Source: Flavobacterium sharifuzzamanii (GTDB taxonomy: Bacteria > Bacteroidota > Bacteroidia > Flavobacteriales > Flavobacteriaceae). From it: a stretch of 64,000 bases of DNA. Position numbers and translations under genes: made by a program. This document shows, in pieces, positions 42,493 to 51,136 of this stretch. The notes beneath the pieces were generated by a model, which made no database searches, was not told where the DNA came from, and saw only the letters and a program-made list of their open reading frames with translations. Position 1 is the first letter of the stretch. Each line of letters begins with the position of its first letter. Where the stretch lies: the NCBI RefSeq assembly GCF_003254585.1, contig NZ_QJGZ01000042.1:607004-671003 (forward strand). The letters run 5' to 3'.

Positions 42493-43920
42493 ATGACTAA
42501 AACTGCTCAATCGGTATGGGAAAACTGTTTGTCCTTTATAAAGGATAATATTCAAGACCAAGCATATAAAACTTGGTTCGAACCAATCAAATCAGTTGAG
42601 CTAACCGATAACGCATTATACATTCAGGTTCCGAGTAAATTTTTCTACGAATGGCTCGAAGAGCATTACGTAAAATTATTGAAAGTTGCGCTTACCAAAG
42701 AACTGGGAAAAAACGCAAAGTTACTCTATAAAATTAAAATGGAGAACACTTATGGCAATAAACAGCCGTTTACCGAGCAGCTGCCAAGTGCCAACAGAGT
42801 GCCAATGAAACCGCAAGAGGTTGATGCTCCGTTTAAAAACTTAAATCCTGAACTTAAAAATCCTTTTGTAATTCCTGGAATTAGAAATTTAAAAATTGAG
42901 TCTCAGTTAAACCCAAACTACAGTTTTGATAATTTCTTAGAAGGAGATTCAAATAGATTAGCTCGTTCTGCTGGTATGGCAGTTGCCAACAAGCCAGGGG
43001 GAACTTCATTTAATCCGTTATTGATTTTTGGAGGAGTTGGTTTAGGAAAAACACACTTAGCACATGCTATAGGTGTAGAAGTAAAAGATAAATACCCAGA
43101 AAAGACCGTTTTATATATTTCTGCTGAGATTTTCACGCAACAATACATTGATTCTGTTAAAAAGAATAATCGTAATGACTTTATTCACTTTTATCAGTTA
43201 ATCGATGTTTTGATTATTGATGACGTTCAGTTTTTATCTGGAAAATCAGGAACGCAAGACGTATTCTTCCACATTTTTAACTATTTGCACCAAAACGGAA
43301 AACAAGTAATCTTAACTTCTGATAAAGCTCCTGTTGACATGCAGGATATCGAACAAAGATTATTATCTCGTTTCAAATGGGGATTGTCTGCAGAATTGCA
43401 TCAGCCTGACTACGAAACTCGTATCTCAATCTTAAAAAACATTTTATACCGCGATGGTGTAGAAATGCCAGAAGATATTTTAGAATATGTTGCTCGAAAC
43501 ATCAAATCAAATGTTAGAGAGCTCGAAGGCGCTATTATTTCGTTAATCGCCCAATCTTCTTTCAACAAAAAAGAAGTTACGATCGAATTGGCAAAAAGCG
43601 TTGTAGAGAAATTTGTTAAAAACGTAAAGAGAGAAATCTCTATCGATTATATCCAAAAAATTGTTTCAGACTATTTCCAGTTGGACATTGAAACACTTCA
43701 ATCTAAGACCAGAAAGAGGCACGTTGTACAAGCAAGACAATTAGCGATGTTCTTTGCTAAGAAATTCACTAAAGCTTCTCTTGCTAATATTGGCTCACAA
43801 ATTGGAGACCGCGATCACGCAACTGTTCTTCACGCTTGTAAAACAGTCGATAATTTAGTTTCTACAGACAAACAATTCAAAAAATTTGTCGAAGACATCA
43901 ACAAAAAACTAACGCTATAA
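42493..43920 (+). CDS. dnaA: Chromosomal replication initiator DnaA
   Basis: DnaA binds the origin and loads the helicase. The 475-residue protein has domain I (1-85: VWENCLSFIKDNIQDQAYKTWFEPI), a short domain II and the AAA+ domain with Walker A GGVGLGKT (180-187) and Walker B LIIDDVQFL. Domain IV follows with the DnaA-box-binding signature GDRDHATVLHACKTV near residue 440. The intergenic region before it has only one weak DnaA-box-like word (42398-42406), so an origin here is not supported. The phosphatase gene follows 8 bases after. Confidence 0.97.
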   Translation: MTKTAQSVWENCLSFIKDNIQDQAYKTWFEPIKSVELTDNALYIQVPSKFFYEWLEEHYVKLLKVALTKELGKNAKLLYKIKMENTYGNKQPFTEQLPSANRVPMKPQEVDAPFKNLNPELKNPFVIPGIRNLKIESQLNPNYSFDNFLEGDSNRLARSAGMAVANKPGGTSFNPLLIFGGVGLGKTHLAHAIGVEVKDKYPEKTVLYISAEIFTQQYIDSVKKNNRNDFIHFYQLIDVLIIDDVQFLSGKSGTQDVFFHIFNYLHQNGKQVILTSDKAPVDMQDIEQRLLSRFKWGLSAELHQPDYETRISILKNILYRDGVEMPEDILEYVARNIKSNVRELEGAIISLIAQSSFNKKEVTIELAKSVVEKFVKNVKREISIDYIQKIVSDYFQLDIETLQSKTRKRHVVQARQLAMFFAKKFTKASLANIGSQIGDRDHATVLHACKTVDNLVSTDKQFKKFVEDINKKLTL

Positions 43921-43928
43921 CGCGAATC

Positions 43929-44396
43929 ATGCCAGTAAAAATTTTAATGGTATGTTTAGGAAATATTTGCAGATCTCCTTTGGCCGAAGGAATTCTTGCT
44001 TCTAAACTACCCGAAGATAAATTCTTTGTTGATTCTGCTGGTACAGGTTCTTGGCACGTTGGCCATTGCCCAGATAAACGTTCTATTGAAGTCGCTAGAA
44101 AAAACGGAATCAACATCAGCGCACAAAAAGGAAGACAAATTCAAATTTCTGATTTTGATGAGTTTGATTATATCTATGTAATGGATAATTCAAATTTTCG
44201 CGATGTTGTCCATTTAGCTAAAACTCCTGAACATAAAAATAAAGTTCGCTTGATTTTAAACGAATTATTTCCAGATGAAAATGTTGATGTTCCAGATCCA
44301 TATTATGGCTCAACAAACGGTTTTGACAACGTTTACCAAATGCTGGACGAAGTAACTGATTTAATTGCAGATCAGCTTATTAGAAAACACTCCTAA
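43929..44396 (+). CDS. Low-molecular-weight protein-tyrosine phosphatase
   Basis: The 155-residue enzyme carries the P-loop CLGNICRSP (nucleophile Cys9, Arg15) at the N-terminus and the general-acid DPYYG near the C-terminus (about residue 120), the two marks of this family. It removes phosphate from tyrosine or arginine of target proteins in the cytosol. Placed 8 bases after dnaA, it is probably in its operon. The target is unknown. Confidence 0.93.
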   Translation: MPVKILMVCLGNICRSPLAEGILASKLPEDKFFVDSAGTGSWHVGHCPDKRSIEVARKNGINISAQKGRQIQISDFDEFDYIYVMDNSNFRDVVHLAKTPEHKNKVRLILNELFPDENVDVPDPYYGSTNGFDNVYQMLDEVTDLIADQLIRKHS

Positions 44397-44458
44397 TTCA
44401 ATTCAATTGTTTCTAAAAAAGAGATAATTGAATTTTTTAATTTTAAACAAAACACATT

Positions 44459-45172
44459 ATGAAATCTTTCGGAAAACTATATTTAATTCCAACCACAATG
44501 GGCGAAAGCGATCCGATGGATGTTTTACCTCAAACTGTTAGAAGAACGATAGAAGTTATCGACCACTATATTGTTGAAAATGACAAAACGGCTAGAAAAT
44601 CTATAAAAGCAGTTTATCCAGAAAAAAAACAATCTGAATTGGTTCTTTTTACTTTAAACAAAAGAACAGAAACTAGCGAACATAATGATTTCATTAAACC
44701 TTTATTAGAAGGAAAAAACATGGGATTAATGAGTGAAGCTGGCTGTCCTGGAGTTGCAGATCCTGGTGCTGTAATTGTAAAACTGGCGCACGAAAAAGGG
44801 ATTCAAGTTGTACCTTTAGTTGGTCCTTCTTCTATCCTACTAGCCATGATGGCTTCAGGAATGAACGGACAAAGTTTTACTTTCAACGGATATCTACCTA
44901 TTGACAAAGATGAGAAAAAATCGGCAATTCGTCATTTCGAGAAATTATCTTATGATAAAAATCAATCGCAACTATTCATTGAAACTCCGTACAGAAACAA
45001 CAAACTGATTGAAGATCTTTTACAAATCTTAAGTCCTGCAACTCATCTTTGTATTGCGGCAGATATTACTTTGCCAACAGAATTCATCAAAACAATGAAA
45101 GTTTCTGATTGGAAAAAATTAAAAATTGATATTGATAAGCGTCCTGCGATTTTTATTATTCATAAAATGTAA
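44459..45172 (+). CDS. SAM-dependent methyltransferase, RsmI-like tetrapyrrole methylase fold
   Basis: The 237-residue protein matches the tetrapyrrole-methylase superfamily: start KLYLIPTTMGE, then GLMSEAGCPGVADPGAVIVKLAHEKGIQVVPLVGPSSILLAMMASG, as in RsmI. RsmI methylates ribose of C1402 in 16S rRNA, but the protein lacks the usual RsmI opening (GTLYLVATPIGNLxD). It looks instead like the second, RsmI-related paralog of Bacteroidota. It may methylate another RNA base. It lies 62 bases after the phosphatase gene. Confidence 0.8.
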   Translation: MKSFGKLYLIPTTMGESDPMDVLPQTVRRTIEVIDHYIVENDKTARKSIKAVYPEKKQSELVLFTLNKRTETSEHNDFIKPLLEGKNMGLMSEAGCPGVADPGAVIVKLAHEKGIQVVPLVGPSSILLAMMASGMNGQSFTFNGYLPIDKDEKKSAIRHFEKLSYDKNQSQLFIETPYRNNKLIEDLLQILSPATHLCIAADITLPTEFIKTMKVSDWKKLKIDIDKRPAIFIIHKM

Positions 45173-45195
45173 AAACTAACTCTAAAACCATCACA

Positions 45196-45717
45196 ATGGA
45201 AAAGATTTTTCTCCTTGTTTTAATTTGTTTTGTACAAAATGCATTTTCGCAAAGCACTAAAAATAATTCTAAGACAAAAGCTTCACAAACAAAAGAATCA
45301 GAAATACCAATTGTTAAAGTTAATACTACTAATTACACTGACACAGATTTAATAGTAGATGAGCCTAACCCCTCTTCATTAGCTATAAAAAATGATGACA
45401 AAACAATTTATAACACTGCAGGTTTAGATGTAAAACCCGATTTTCCTGGAGGAATAGAGAAATTCAACAAATTTTTTTATAACAACTTTCATTATTCGGA
45501 TGAAGAATATACTGCTTTGAAAGGAAAAAAAATTTACGCAACGTTTGTAGTTGAACAAGATGGAGCATTAACAGATATAAAAATCCTTAGAGATGCTGGC
45601 TATAACACAGGAGCTGAAGCAATTAGGGTTTTAAAAAAGTGTCCAAAATGGATTCCTGGAGAAATTAAAGGCAAAAAAGTTAGAGCTTTATACTCAATAC
45701 CACTAACAATAAATTAG
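45196..45717 (+). CDS. Exported protein with TonB-C-like domain
   Basis: The 173-residue protein has a signal peptide (KIFLLVLICFVQNAFSQ), a low-complexity linker rich in Lys, Thr and Ser, and a C-terminal TonB-like domain (about 75-173). KPDFPGGIEKFNKFFYNNFHY and ATFVVEQDGALTDIKILRDAGYNTGAEAIRVLKKCPKW fit that fold. Real TonB has an N-terminal membrane anchor, so this may be a soluble TonB-C-fold protein or a lipid-free adaptor. Function unknown. Confidence 0.78.
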   Translation: MEKIFLLVLICFVQNAFSQSTKNNSKTKASQTKESEIPIVKVNTTNYTDTDLIVDEPNPSSLAIKNDDKTIYNTAGLDVKPDFPGGIEKFNKFFYNNFHYSDEEYTALKGKKIYATFVVEQDGALTDIKILRDAGYNTGAEAIRVLKKCPKWIPGEIKGKKVRALYSIPLTIN

Positions 45718-45759
45718 CTAGTATAACACTCACAAGTTTTTCCCTAACCAAACTTTATC

Positions 45760-46887
45760 ATGAGTAAACTCCCAAACGTAACCACAAGCATTTTCACGGT
45801 AATGTCAAAAATGGCAACGGAATACAATGCCATCAATCTTTCTCAGGGATTTCCAAATTTTCCGGTTGACGAAAGATTAACTGATATTGTTGCCAGATTA
45901 GCAAAGGAAAATGTACACCAATATACTCCAATGGCAGGTTATCCGCCATTGATGAACAAAATTGCAAAATTAACTCAGGATTCTTATAACAGAACAATAA
46001 ATCCAGATACAGAACTTTTGGTTACAGCTGGTGCAACGCAAGGAATTTTTACCACAATTTTGGCTTTAGTAAAAGAAAATGACGAAGTAATTATTCTCGA
46101 TCCAAGTTATGATTCTTATGAATCTCCTGTTTTACTCTGCAAAGCAAAACCTGTTCGAGTAGCACTGAATGACGATTATACGCCAAATTGGGAACGAATT
46201 GAAAAAGCATGTTCTGCTAAAACCAGAATGATGATTATCAATAATCCGCATAATCCGACAGGGAAAATTTTAACCGAAAATGATTTTGTTCAATTAAAAA
46301 ATCTTCTTGAAAAATATCCTGATATTATAGTTTTATCAGATGAAGTTTACGAATATATTACTTTCGAAGAAAAACATATTTCTGCACATACAAAAGATTT
46401 CCTTTTAGATCGTTGTGTTATGGTTTCTTCTTTTGGAAAATCATTTCACATAACGGGTTGGAAAATTGGCTATACCATTGCACCAGAACATTTAATGAAA
46501 GAAATCAAAAAAGTGCATCAGTTTTTGGTTTTCAGCGTAAACAGCATTTCTCAGTTTGCAATAAGCGAATATCTTGATATTGTTGATGTTAATCTTCTTG
46601 GAAAATTCTATCAGGAAAAACGAGATTATTTTCAGAAACTACTCCAAAATAGCCGTTTTGAATTAAAACCTTGTGAGGGAACGTATTTTCAAGTCGCTTC
46701 TTATGCTAATATTTCAAATGATGACGATGTTACTTTCTGCAAAAATCTGATTATCGATCATGGTGTTGCTGCAATTCCAATTTCAACTTTCTACTCAGAT
46801 CATAAAGACCAAAAATTAATTCGTTTCTGCTTCGCCAAAGACGATTTTACACTTGAGTCCGCAGCAAAAAAATTATGTGAAATATAA
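45760..46887 (+). CDS. Class I/II PLP aminotransferase (methionine/kynurenine type)
   Basis: The 375-residue enzyme has the aspartate-aminotransferase fold: NLSQGFPNFPVDERL start, PMAGYPPLMNKIA, NNPHNPTGK, VLSDEVYEYI and SSFGKSFHITGWKIGY with the PLP-binding Lys227. The subfamily resembles YbdL and the kynurenine/methionine aminotransferases. The preferred amino acid cannot be fixed from the sequence. It appears as an independent gene. Confidence 0.9.
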   Translation: MSKLPNVTTSIFTVMSKMATEYNAINLSQGFPNFPVDERLTDIVARLAKENVHQYTPMAGYPPLMNKIAKLTQDSYNRTINPDTELLVTAGATQGIFTTILALVKENDEVIILDPSYDSYESPVLLCKAKPVRVALNDDYTPNWERIEKACSAKTRMMIINNPHNPTGKILTENDFVQLKNLLEKYPDIIVLSDEVYEYITFEEKHISAHTKDFLLDRCVMVSSFGKSFHITGWKIGYTIAPEHLMKEIKKVHQFLVFSVNSISQFAISEYLDIVDVNLLGKFYQEKRDYFQKLLQNSRFELKPCEGTYFQVASYANISNDDDVTFCKNLIIDHGVAAIPISTFYSDHKDQKLIRFCFAKDDFTLESAAKKLCEI

Positions 46888-46964
46888 AATTTATTGAAAT
46901 TTTATAACATTATTATGCGTGCATCCTATTTTATTTAATTAATATTGTAAAAAAAAGAAAAAAT

Positions 46965-47846
46965 ATGAGCTACACAGATAAAATGTTACGTGATGATGCT
47001 TTAAAAGGCAAAGTCATTGTCGTTACAGGCGGCGGAAGCGGTTTAGGCAAAGCTATGACCAAATATTTTCTCGAATTAGGAGCTCAAGTAGCGATAACTT
47101 CTAGAGATTTAGAGAAGTTAAAAACTACAGCTGCCGAACTGGAAAGCCAGACTGGAGGTAAATGTCTTCCTCTTCAATGTGATGTTCGTCATTATGAAGA
47201 AGTAGAAAACATGCTTCAGGAAACTTTAAAAGTTTTTGGAAAAGTAGATGTTCTTTTAAATAATGCGGCAGGAAATTTCATTTCGCCAACAGAAAGATTA
47301 TCAGCCAATGCATTTGATACTGTTATAGATATCGTGCTTAAAGGTTCTAAAAACTGTACGTTGGCTTTTGGAAAACACTGGATTGATACGAAGCAAACTT
47401 CGGCAACGATTTTAAATATAGTAACTACTTACGCTTGGACAGGATCGGCTTATGTTGTTCCTAGTGCTACGGCAAAAGCGGGAGTTTTGGCAATGACACG
47501 AAGTCTTGCTGTAGAATGGGCAAAATACGGAATTCGTTCTAACGCAATTGCCCCTGGACCATTCCCTACAAAAGGTGCTTGGGACAGATTATTGCCTGGA
47601 GATCTTTCAGAGAAATTTGACATGGCCAAAAAAGTGCCACTAAAAAGAGTTGGAGACCATCAAGAATTAGCAAATTTAGCAGCTTATTTAGTTTCTGATT
47701 TTTCATCTTATATCAACGGAGATGTAATCACAATTGACGGTGGCGAATGGCTAAAAGGTGCTGGACAATTCAATTTATTAGAAGCGATTCCAGAAGAACT
47801 TTGGGATCAGCTTGAAATGATGATAAAAGCAAAAAAGAATAAATAA
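46965..47846 (+). CDS. SDR oxidoreductase, 2,4-dienoyl-CoA reductase-like
   Basis: The 293-residue protein has TGGGSGLGKAM (NADP binding), NNAAGNF, and the active-site region TTYAWTGSAYVVPSATAKAGVLAMTRSL. This closely follows the DECR pattern (TTIYAETGSGFVVPSASAKAGV) with Tyr and Lys kept. APGPFPTKGAW also matches DECR. The enzyme probably reduces unsaturated acyl-CoA in fatty-acid breakdown, using NADPH. A terminator follows at 47901, so it ends its transcript. Confidence 0.85.
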   Translation: MSYTDKMLRDDALKGKVIVVTGGGSGLGKAMTKYFLELGAQVAITSRDLEKLKTTAAELESQTGGKCLPLQCDVRHYEEVENMLQETLKVFGKVDVLLNNAAGNFISPTERLSANAFDTVIDIVLKGSKNCTLAFGKHWIDTKQTSATILNIVTTYAWTGSAYVVPSATAKAGVLAMTRSLAVEWAKYGIRSNAIAPGPFPTKGAWDRLLPGDLSEKFDMAKKVPLKRVGDHQELANLAAYLVSDFSSYINGDVITIDGGEWLKGAGQFNLLEAIPEELWDQLEMMIKAKKNK

Positions 47847-47900
47847 TTACAAGTGCTTACTAAATTCAGAATATTTTTTTTAAACTATACTGATTGCACA

Positions 47901-47932
47901 AAATCCCGAAAGTAAACTTTCGGGATTTTTTT
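47901..47932 (+). terminator. Factor-independent terminator
   Basis: AAATCCCGAAAGT (47901-47913) pairs exactly with ACTTTCGGGATTT (47916-47928) around two bases; T continue to 47932. Confidence 0.9.
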
Positions 47933-48097
47933 ATGTTTTTTGCCATATAAGCAATATAAATTCAGCTAAGTAACATTTTATTTAAACATTTTCTAACTTA
48001 ATTTTACTTACGTTACTTATATGTTTAAAATCATAATGTTTTAATACAATTCAGTTAAATTATTATTTTTGCCAAACAAATATCAAACAAAAATTTT

Positions 48098-48706
48098 ATG
48101 CTCATTATTGGAATTGCAGGAGGAACTGGAAGCGGAAAAACAACGGTTGTACACCAAATCATGAACGAATTACCAGACACTGAAGTTGGTGTAATTTCTC
48201 AAGATTCGTATTATAAAGAAAACCATAACTTGTCTTTTGACGAGAGAGCATTAATCAATTTTGATCACCCTCGTGCCATTGATTTTGAATTATTGGTAAA
48301 ACATCTTAAAGCTTTAAAAGCTGGAGAGACTATCGATCAGCCTGTATATTCATTTATTCAACATAACAGAACTGATGATACAATTACCACTCATCCTAGA
48401 AAAGTAATGATTGTTGAAGGAATCTTAATTTTGACCAATCCAGAATTGCGTGAGCTTTTTGATATCAAAATTTATGTTCATGCCGATTCTGATGAAAGAT
48501 TAATTCGTCGTTTAAAAAGAGATATTTCTGAACGCGGACGTGATATTGACGAGGTTTTAAACCGTTACCAAACTACTTTAAAGCCTATGCATGAGCAATT
48601 TATAGAACCAACTAAAGCATTTGCAGATATTATTATCCCAAATGACAAATACAATACAGTAGCAATTGATGTAGTTCGGGCTGTAATTAATCAGCGTATT
48701 TCATAA
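48098..48706 (+). CDS. udk: Uridine kinase
   Basis: The 202-residue P-loop kinase has IGIAGGTGSGKTTV (Walker A, 8-15) and the uridine-kinase signatures QDSYYKENHNLSFDERALINFDHP and MIVEGILIL. The later IYVHADSDERLIRRLKRDISERGRDI follows. It phosphorylates uridine and cytidine with ATP or GTP in pyrimidine salvage. It is followed by a dispersed repeat and the FtsB-like gene. Confidence 0.94.
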   Translation: MLIIGIAGGTGSGKTTVVHQIMNELPDTEVGVISQDSYYKENHNLSFDERALINFDHPRAIDFELLVKHLKALKAGETIDQPVYSFIQHNRTDDTITTHPRKVMIVEGILILTNPELRELFDIKIYVHADSDERLIRRLKRDISERGRDIDEVLNRYQTTLKPMHEQFIEPTKAFADIIIPNDKYNTVAIDVVRAVINQRIS

Positions 48707-48738
48707 TTTTTATCGTAAATTTAAACCATAATAATTAG

Positions 48739-48820
48739 GAGCTATTTCCCGCTTTCGCCTTTATCTTTTTATGGCAGAAAAAGCCATAAAAAGGATACCG
48801 GCTCTATCGGGGCTAGAGAC
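48739..48820. repeat. Dispersed repeat ending in 'CTATCGGGGCTAGAGACA'
   Basis: It begins with GAGCTATTTCCCGCTTTCGC, contains the hairpin CTTTTTATGGC (48765-48775)/GCCATAAAAAG (48783-48793), and ends with CTCTATCGGGGCTAGAGACA. It is related at both ends to 12428-12570. It fills the gap between udk and the FtsB-like gene. Confidence 0.65.
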
Positions 48821-48853
48821 AACATTCAAATTCAAAAGAAATATTCGTTTAAA

Positions 48854-49186
48854 ATGAAATTTAAAAATCCATACAAAGACAAAAGATGGTTTAAATACCT
48901 AGGAAACAAATACGTTTGGGTTTTGCTATTTTTTATAGTTTGGATGTTATTTTTAGACAATTACTCTTATTTTGATCATCGTTTTCTAGATCAACAGATA
49001 CATGAACTTGAGGATAATAAAAAGTATTATCAAGAGGAAATCAGAAAAGATCAAGAACAGATTAAACAGCTCAAAAATCCAGAACAAATTGAAAAATACG
49101 CTCGCGAAAAGTACTTTATGAAAAAAGACAGCGAGGATATTTACATCATACAATTTGAAGGAGACACAATTCAAGAAAAAGAATAA
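48854..49186 (+). CDS. FtsB/DivIC-family septum protein
   Basis: The 110-residue protein has a short cytoplasmic head, one membrane span (about 18-35: NKYVWVLLFFIVWMLFL) and a coiled coil (about 48-85: QQIHELEDNKKYYQEEIRKDQEQIKQLKNPEQIEKYAREKYF). It ends with a tail that matches the FtsB/DivIC plan. It should act with FtsL and FtsQ in the divisome. It lies 14 bases before mutA, a neighbour with no obvious functional link. Confidence 0.87.
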   Translation: MKFKNPYKDKRWFKYLGNKYVWVLLFFIVWMLFLDNYSYFDHRFLDQQIHELEDNKKYYQEEIRKDQEQIKQLKNPEQIEKYAREKYFMKKDSEDIYIIQFEGDTIQEKE

Positions 49187-49200
49187 TCAAAAAAACTACA

Positions 49201-50565
49201 ATGGCCACTAACCTATTCGACGATTTTAATCCGATTTCATCCAAACAATGGAAACAAAAAATTCAGTTTGAATTAGATGGAGCCGATTACAATCAAACTG
49301 TTATTTGGAATTCTCCAGAAGATATTCAGGTAAAACCTTTTTATCATAGCGATGAATTTACAAAAGCCGCAAATATAAATACACAAGCCTCAGATTTTAA
49401 AATCTGCCAAAATATCTTTGTTTTTGATGTAGAAAAATCTATCGAACGCGCTTTAAACACTTTAGAAAGAGGTGCAGAAAGTCTTCGTTTTACAATTGAA
49501 AATGATAAAATTGATGTTCAAAAACTATTGGAGAATCTTCCTTTAGAAAACAAAAACATTTACTTTAATTTCAATTTTATCTCAATCGATTTCGTTAAAA
49601 AATTAGACACTATTTCAATTCAGAAAAAAGCTAATTTTTACTGCAATTTTGACCCAATCGGACAATTGGCAAGAGAAGGGAATTGGTTTACAACTTCCGA
49701 GAAAAACAATTTTGAAACCCTAGATTTACTTTTTAAAAATACAACCCATTTAAATCTGCTGAGTGTAGATTTGGGCTTGTATCAAAATTCAGGCGCCAAT
49801 ATTACGCAGCAGATTGCTTACAGCTTAGCACACGCAAACGAATATTTAAATCGTTTCTCTGATACTGCAAAATCTATCGTTTTTCAGGTTTCTGTTGGAA
49901 CAAATTATTTTTTCGAAATAGCTAAACTTCGTGCGCTTCGAATGCTTTTTGATTTAATTGCTGCAGAATACGATTCGAAAATCGAATGTCATATACTGGC
50001 AACTCCAACAAAACGAAATAAAACCATATACGATTACAATGTCAATATGCTTCGCACCACAACTGAATGTATGTCGGCAATTTTGGGTGGCGCAGATGCA
50101 ATTGCTAATTTGCCTTACGACACATTGTACCACAAAGACAACGAATTTGGCGATCGTATTTCAAGAAATCAGCTTTTGATTTTAAAGCATGAAAGTTATT
50201 TTGACAAAGTAGACAACCCAGCCGACGGAAGCTATTATATAGAAAGCTTAACGATGCAATTGGCAGAAAAAAGCTTGGCTTTATTTAAAGATATTGAAGC
50301 CAGCGGCGGTTTCTTGAAACTTTTAAACGATGGCACAATCAAGAAGAAAATTCAAGAAAGTGCCAATAAAGAACAAGAATTATTCGATTCTAAAAAAGAA
50401 ATTCTTTTAGGCACAAATAAATATCCAAACAAAGAAGACCGAATGAAACATGATTTAGAATTGTTTCCTTTTGTAAAAATAAAACCAAGAAAAACATTAA
50501 TTACACCAATTATCGAAAAGAGATTGGCAGAGAAAATGGAGCAGGAAAGACTGGAGCTTGAGTAA
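49201..50565 (+). CDS. mutA: Methylmalonyl-CoA mutase small subunit
   Basis: The small subunit supports the catalytic MutB in converting methylmalonyl-CoA and succinyl-CoA. The 454-residue protein contains the TIM-barrel part only: SSKQWKQKIQFELDGADYNQTVIW, QIAYSLAHANEYLN, FFEIAKLRALRMLFDLI and NPADGSYYIESLTMQLAEKSLALFKDIEASGGF. The C-terminal B12-like domain present in the longer MutA of some bacteria is missing; this short form is common in Flavobacteriia, as far as I recall. It lacks the DxHxxG motif, as expected for the non-catalytic subunit. A toxin-antitoxin pair separates it from mutB. Confidence 0.93.
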   Translation: MATNLFDDFNPISSKQWKQKIQFELDGADYNQTVIWNSPEDIQVKPFYHSDEFTKAANINTQASDFKICQNIFVFDVEKSIERALNTLERGAESLRFTIENDKIDVQKLLENLPLENKNIYFNFNFISIDFVKKLDTISIQKKANFYCNFDPIGQLAREGNWFTTSEKNNFETLDLLFKNTTHLNLLSVDLGLYQNSGANITQQIAYSLAHANEYLNRFSDTAKSIVFQVSVGTNYFFEIAKLRALRMLFDLIAAEYDSKIECHILATPTKRNKTIYDYNVNMLRTTTECMSAILGGADAIANLPYDTLYHKDNEFGDRISRNQLLILKHESYFDKVDNPADGSYYIESLTMQLAEKSLALFKDIEASGGFLKLLNDGTIKKKIQESANKEQELFDSKKEILLGTNKYPNKEDRMKHDLELFPFVKIKPRKTLITPIIEKRLAEKMEQERLELE

Positions 50566-50604
50566 ACCGATTTTAATTCGTTATATTTAATAAAAACTAT
50601 AATT

Positions 50605-50841
50605 ATGGAAGCCATTAGACAAATAATATCTGTTAAAAATCATTCTGTAACTGTTGTCTTGCCAGATGATTTTACTGCGGAGAAAGTAGAAGTAATTATT
50701 TTACCGGTTCAAAATGATGAATATCAAGTTCCTCAATGGCAAATTGATCAAGTTAGAGAAAGAACAGAAAACTATTTAAGAAATCCAAAGAATGTTACTG
50801 ACATCGATGATTTTTTAAAAGAAATTGAAGATGAGTTATAA
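50605..50841 (+). CDS. Antitoxin-like protein of a type II toxin-antitoxin pair
   Basis: The 78-residue protein starts with a strand-rich part (RQIISVKNHSVTVVLPDDFTAEKVEVIILP), typical of small AbrB/addiction-module proteins. It ends in a helical, acidic tail (QVRERTENYLRNPKNVTDIDDFLKEIEDEL), as expected of the toxin-binding end. It overlaps the next gene by 11 bases. It lies 39 bases after mutA and may repress its own pair. Family name is uncertain, but the pairing with a ParE-like protein is strong. Confidence 0.8.
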   Translation: MEAIRQIISVKNHSVTVVLPDDFTAEKVEVIILPVQNDEYQVPQWQIDQVRERTENYLRNPKNVTDIDDFLKEIEDEL

Positions 50842-51121
50842 AATAGTTATTCTTGAGGAAGCTAAAGCGGATTATAAAGAGTCGTTATTATTTTACAAAA
50901 ATATAAATCCAAAATTAGCTGTCAGATTTAATGACTCTTTCAAAAAAAGCATTGCCTTTATTACTAAGAATCCATTTCAATTTCAAATAAAATATGACGA
51001 TGTTAGAATCATCTTTTTTAGAACTTTCCCATACGCTATACAATATTCAATATATGAAAATTCTGTTATCATAAAATCTATTTTTCATACATCAAGAGAT
51101 AGTGATTTGAACGTATTTTAA
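50831..51121 (+). CDS. RelE/ParE-type toxin
   Basis: The ATG at 50831 gives 96 residues and overlaps the antitoxin end by 11 bases; a TTG at 50825 is less likely. The sequence has the ParE-type plan: SYKIVILEEAKADYKESLLFYKNINPKLAVRFNDSFKKSIAFITKNPF, then YDDVRIIFFRTFPYAIQYSIYENSVIIKSIFHTSRD. The second segment ends with HTSRD, the position of the conserved C-terminal H/R-rich strand. ParE poisons gyrase while RelE cuts mRNA; which it is cannot be said. The mutB start is 15 bases after its stop. Confidence 0.86.
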   Translation: MSYKIVILEEAKADYKESLLFYKNINPKLAVRFNDSFKKSIAFITKNPFQFQIKYDDVRIIFFRTFPYAIQYSIYENSVIIKSIFHTSRDSDLNVF

Positions 51122-51136
51122 AAAACAACATTTACA

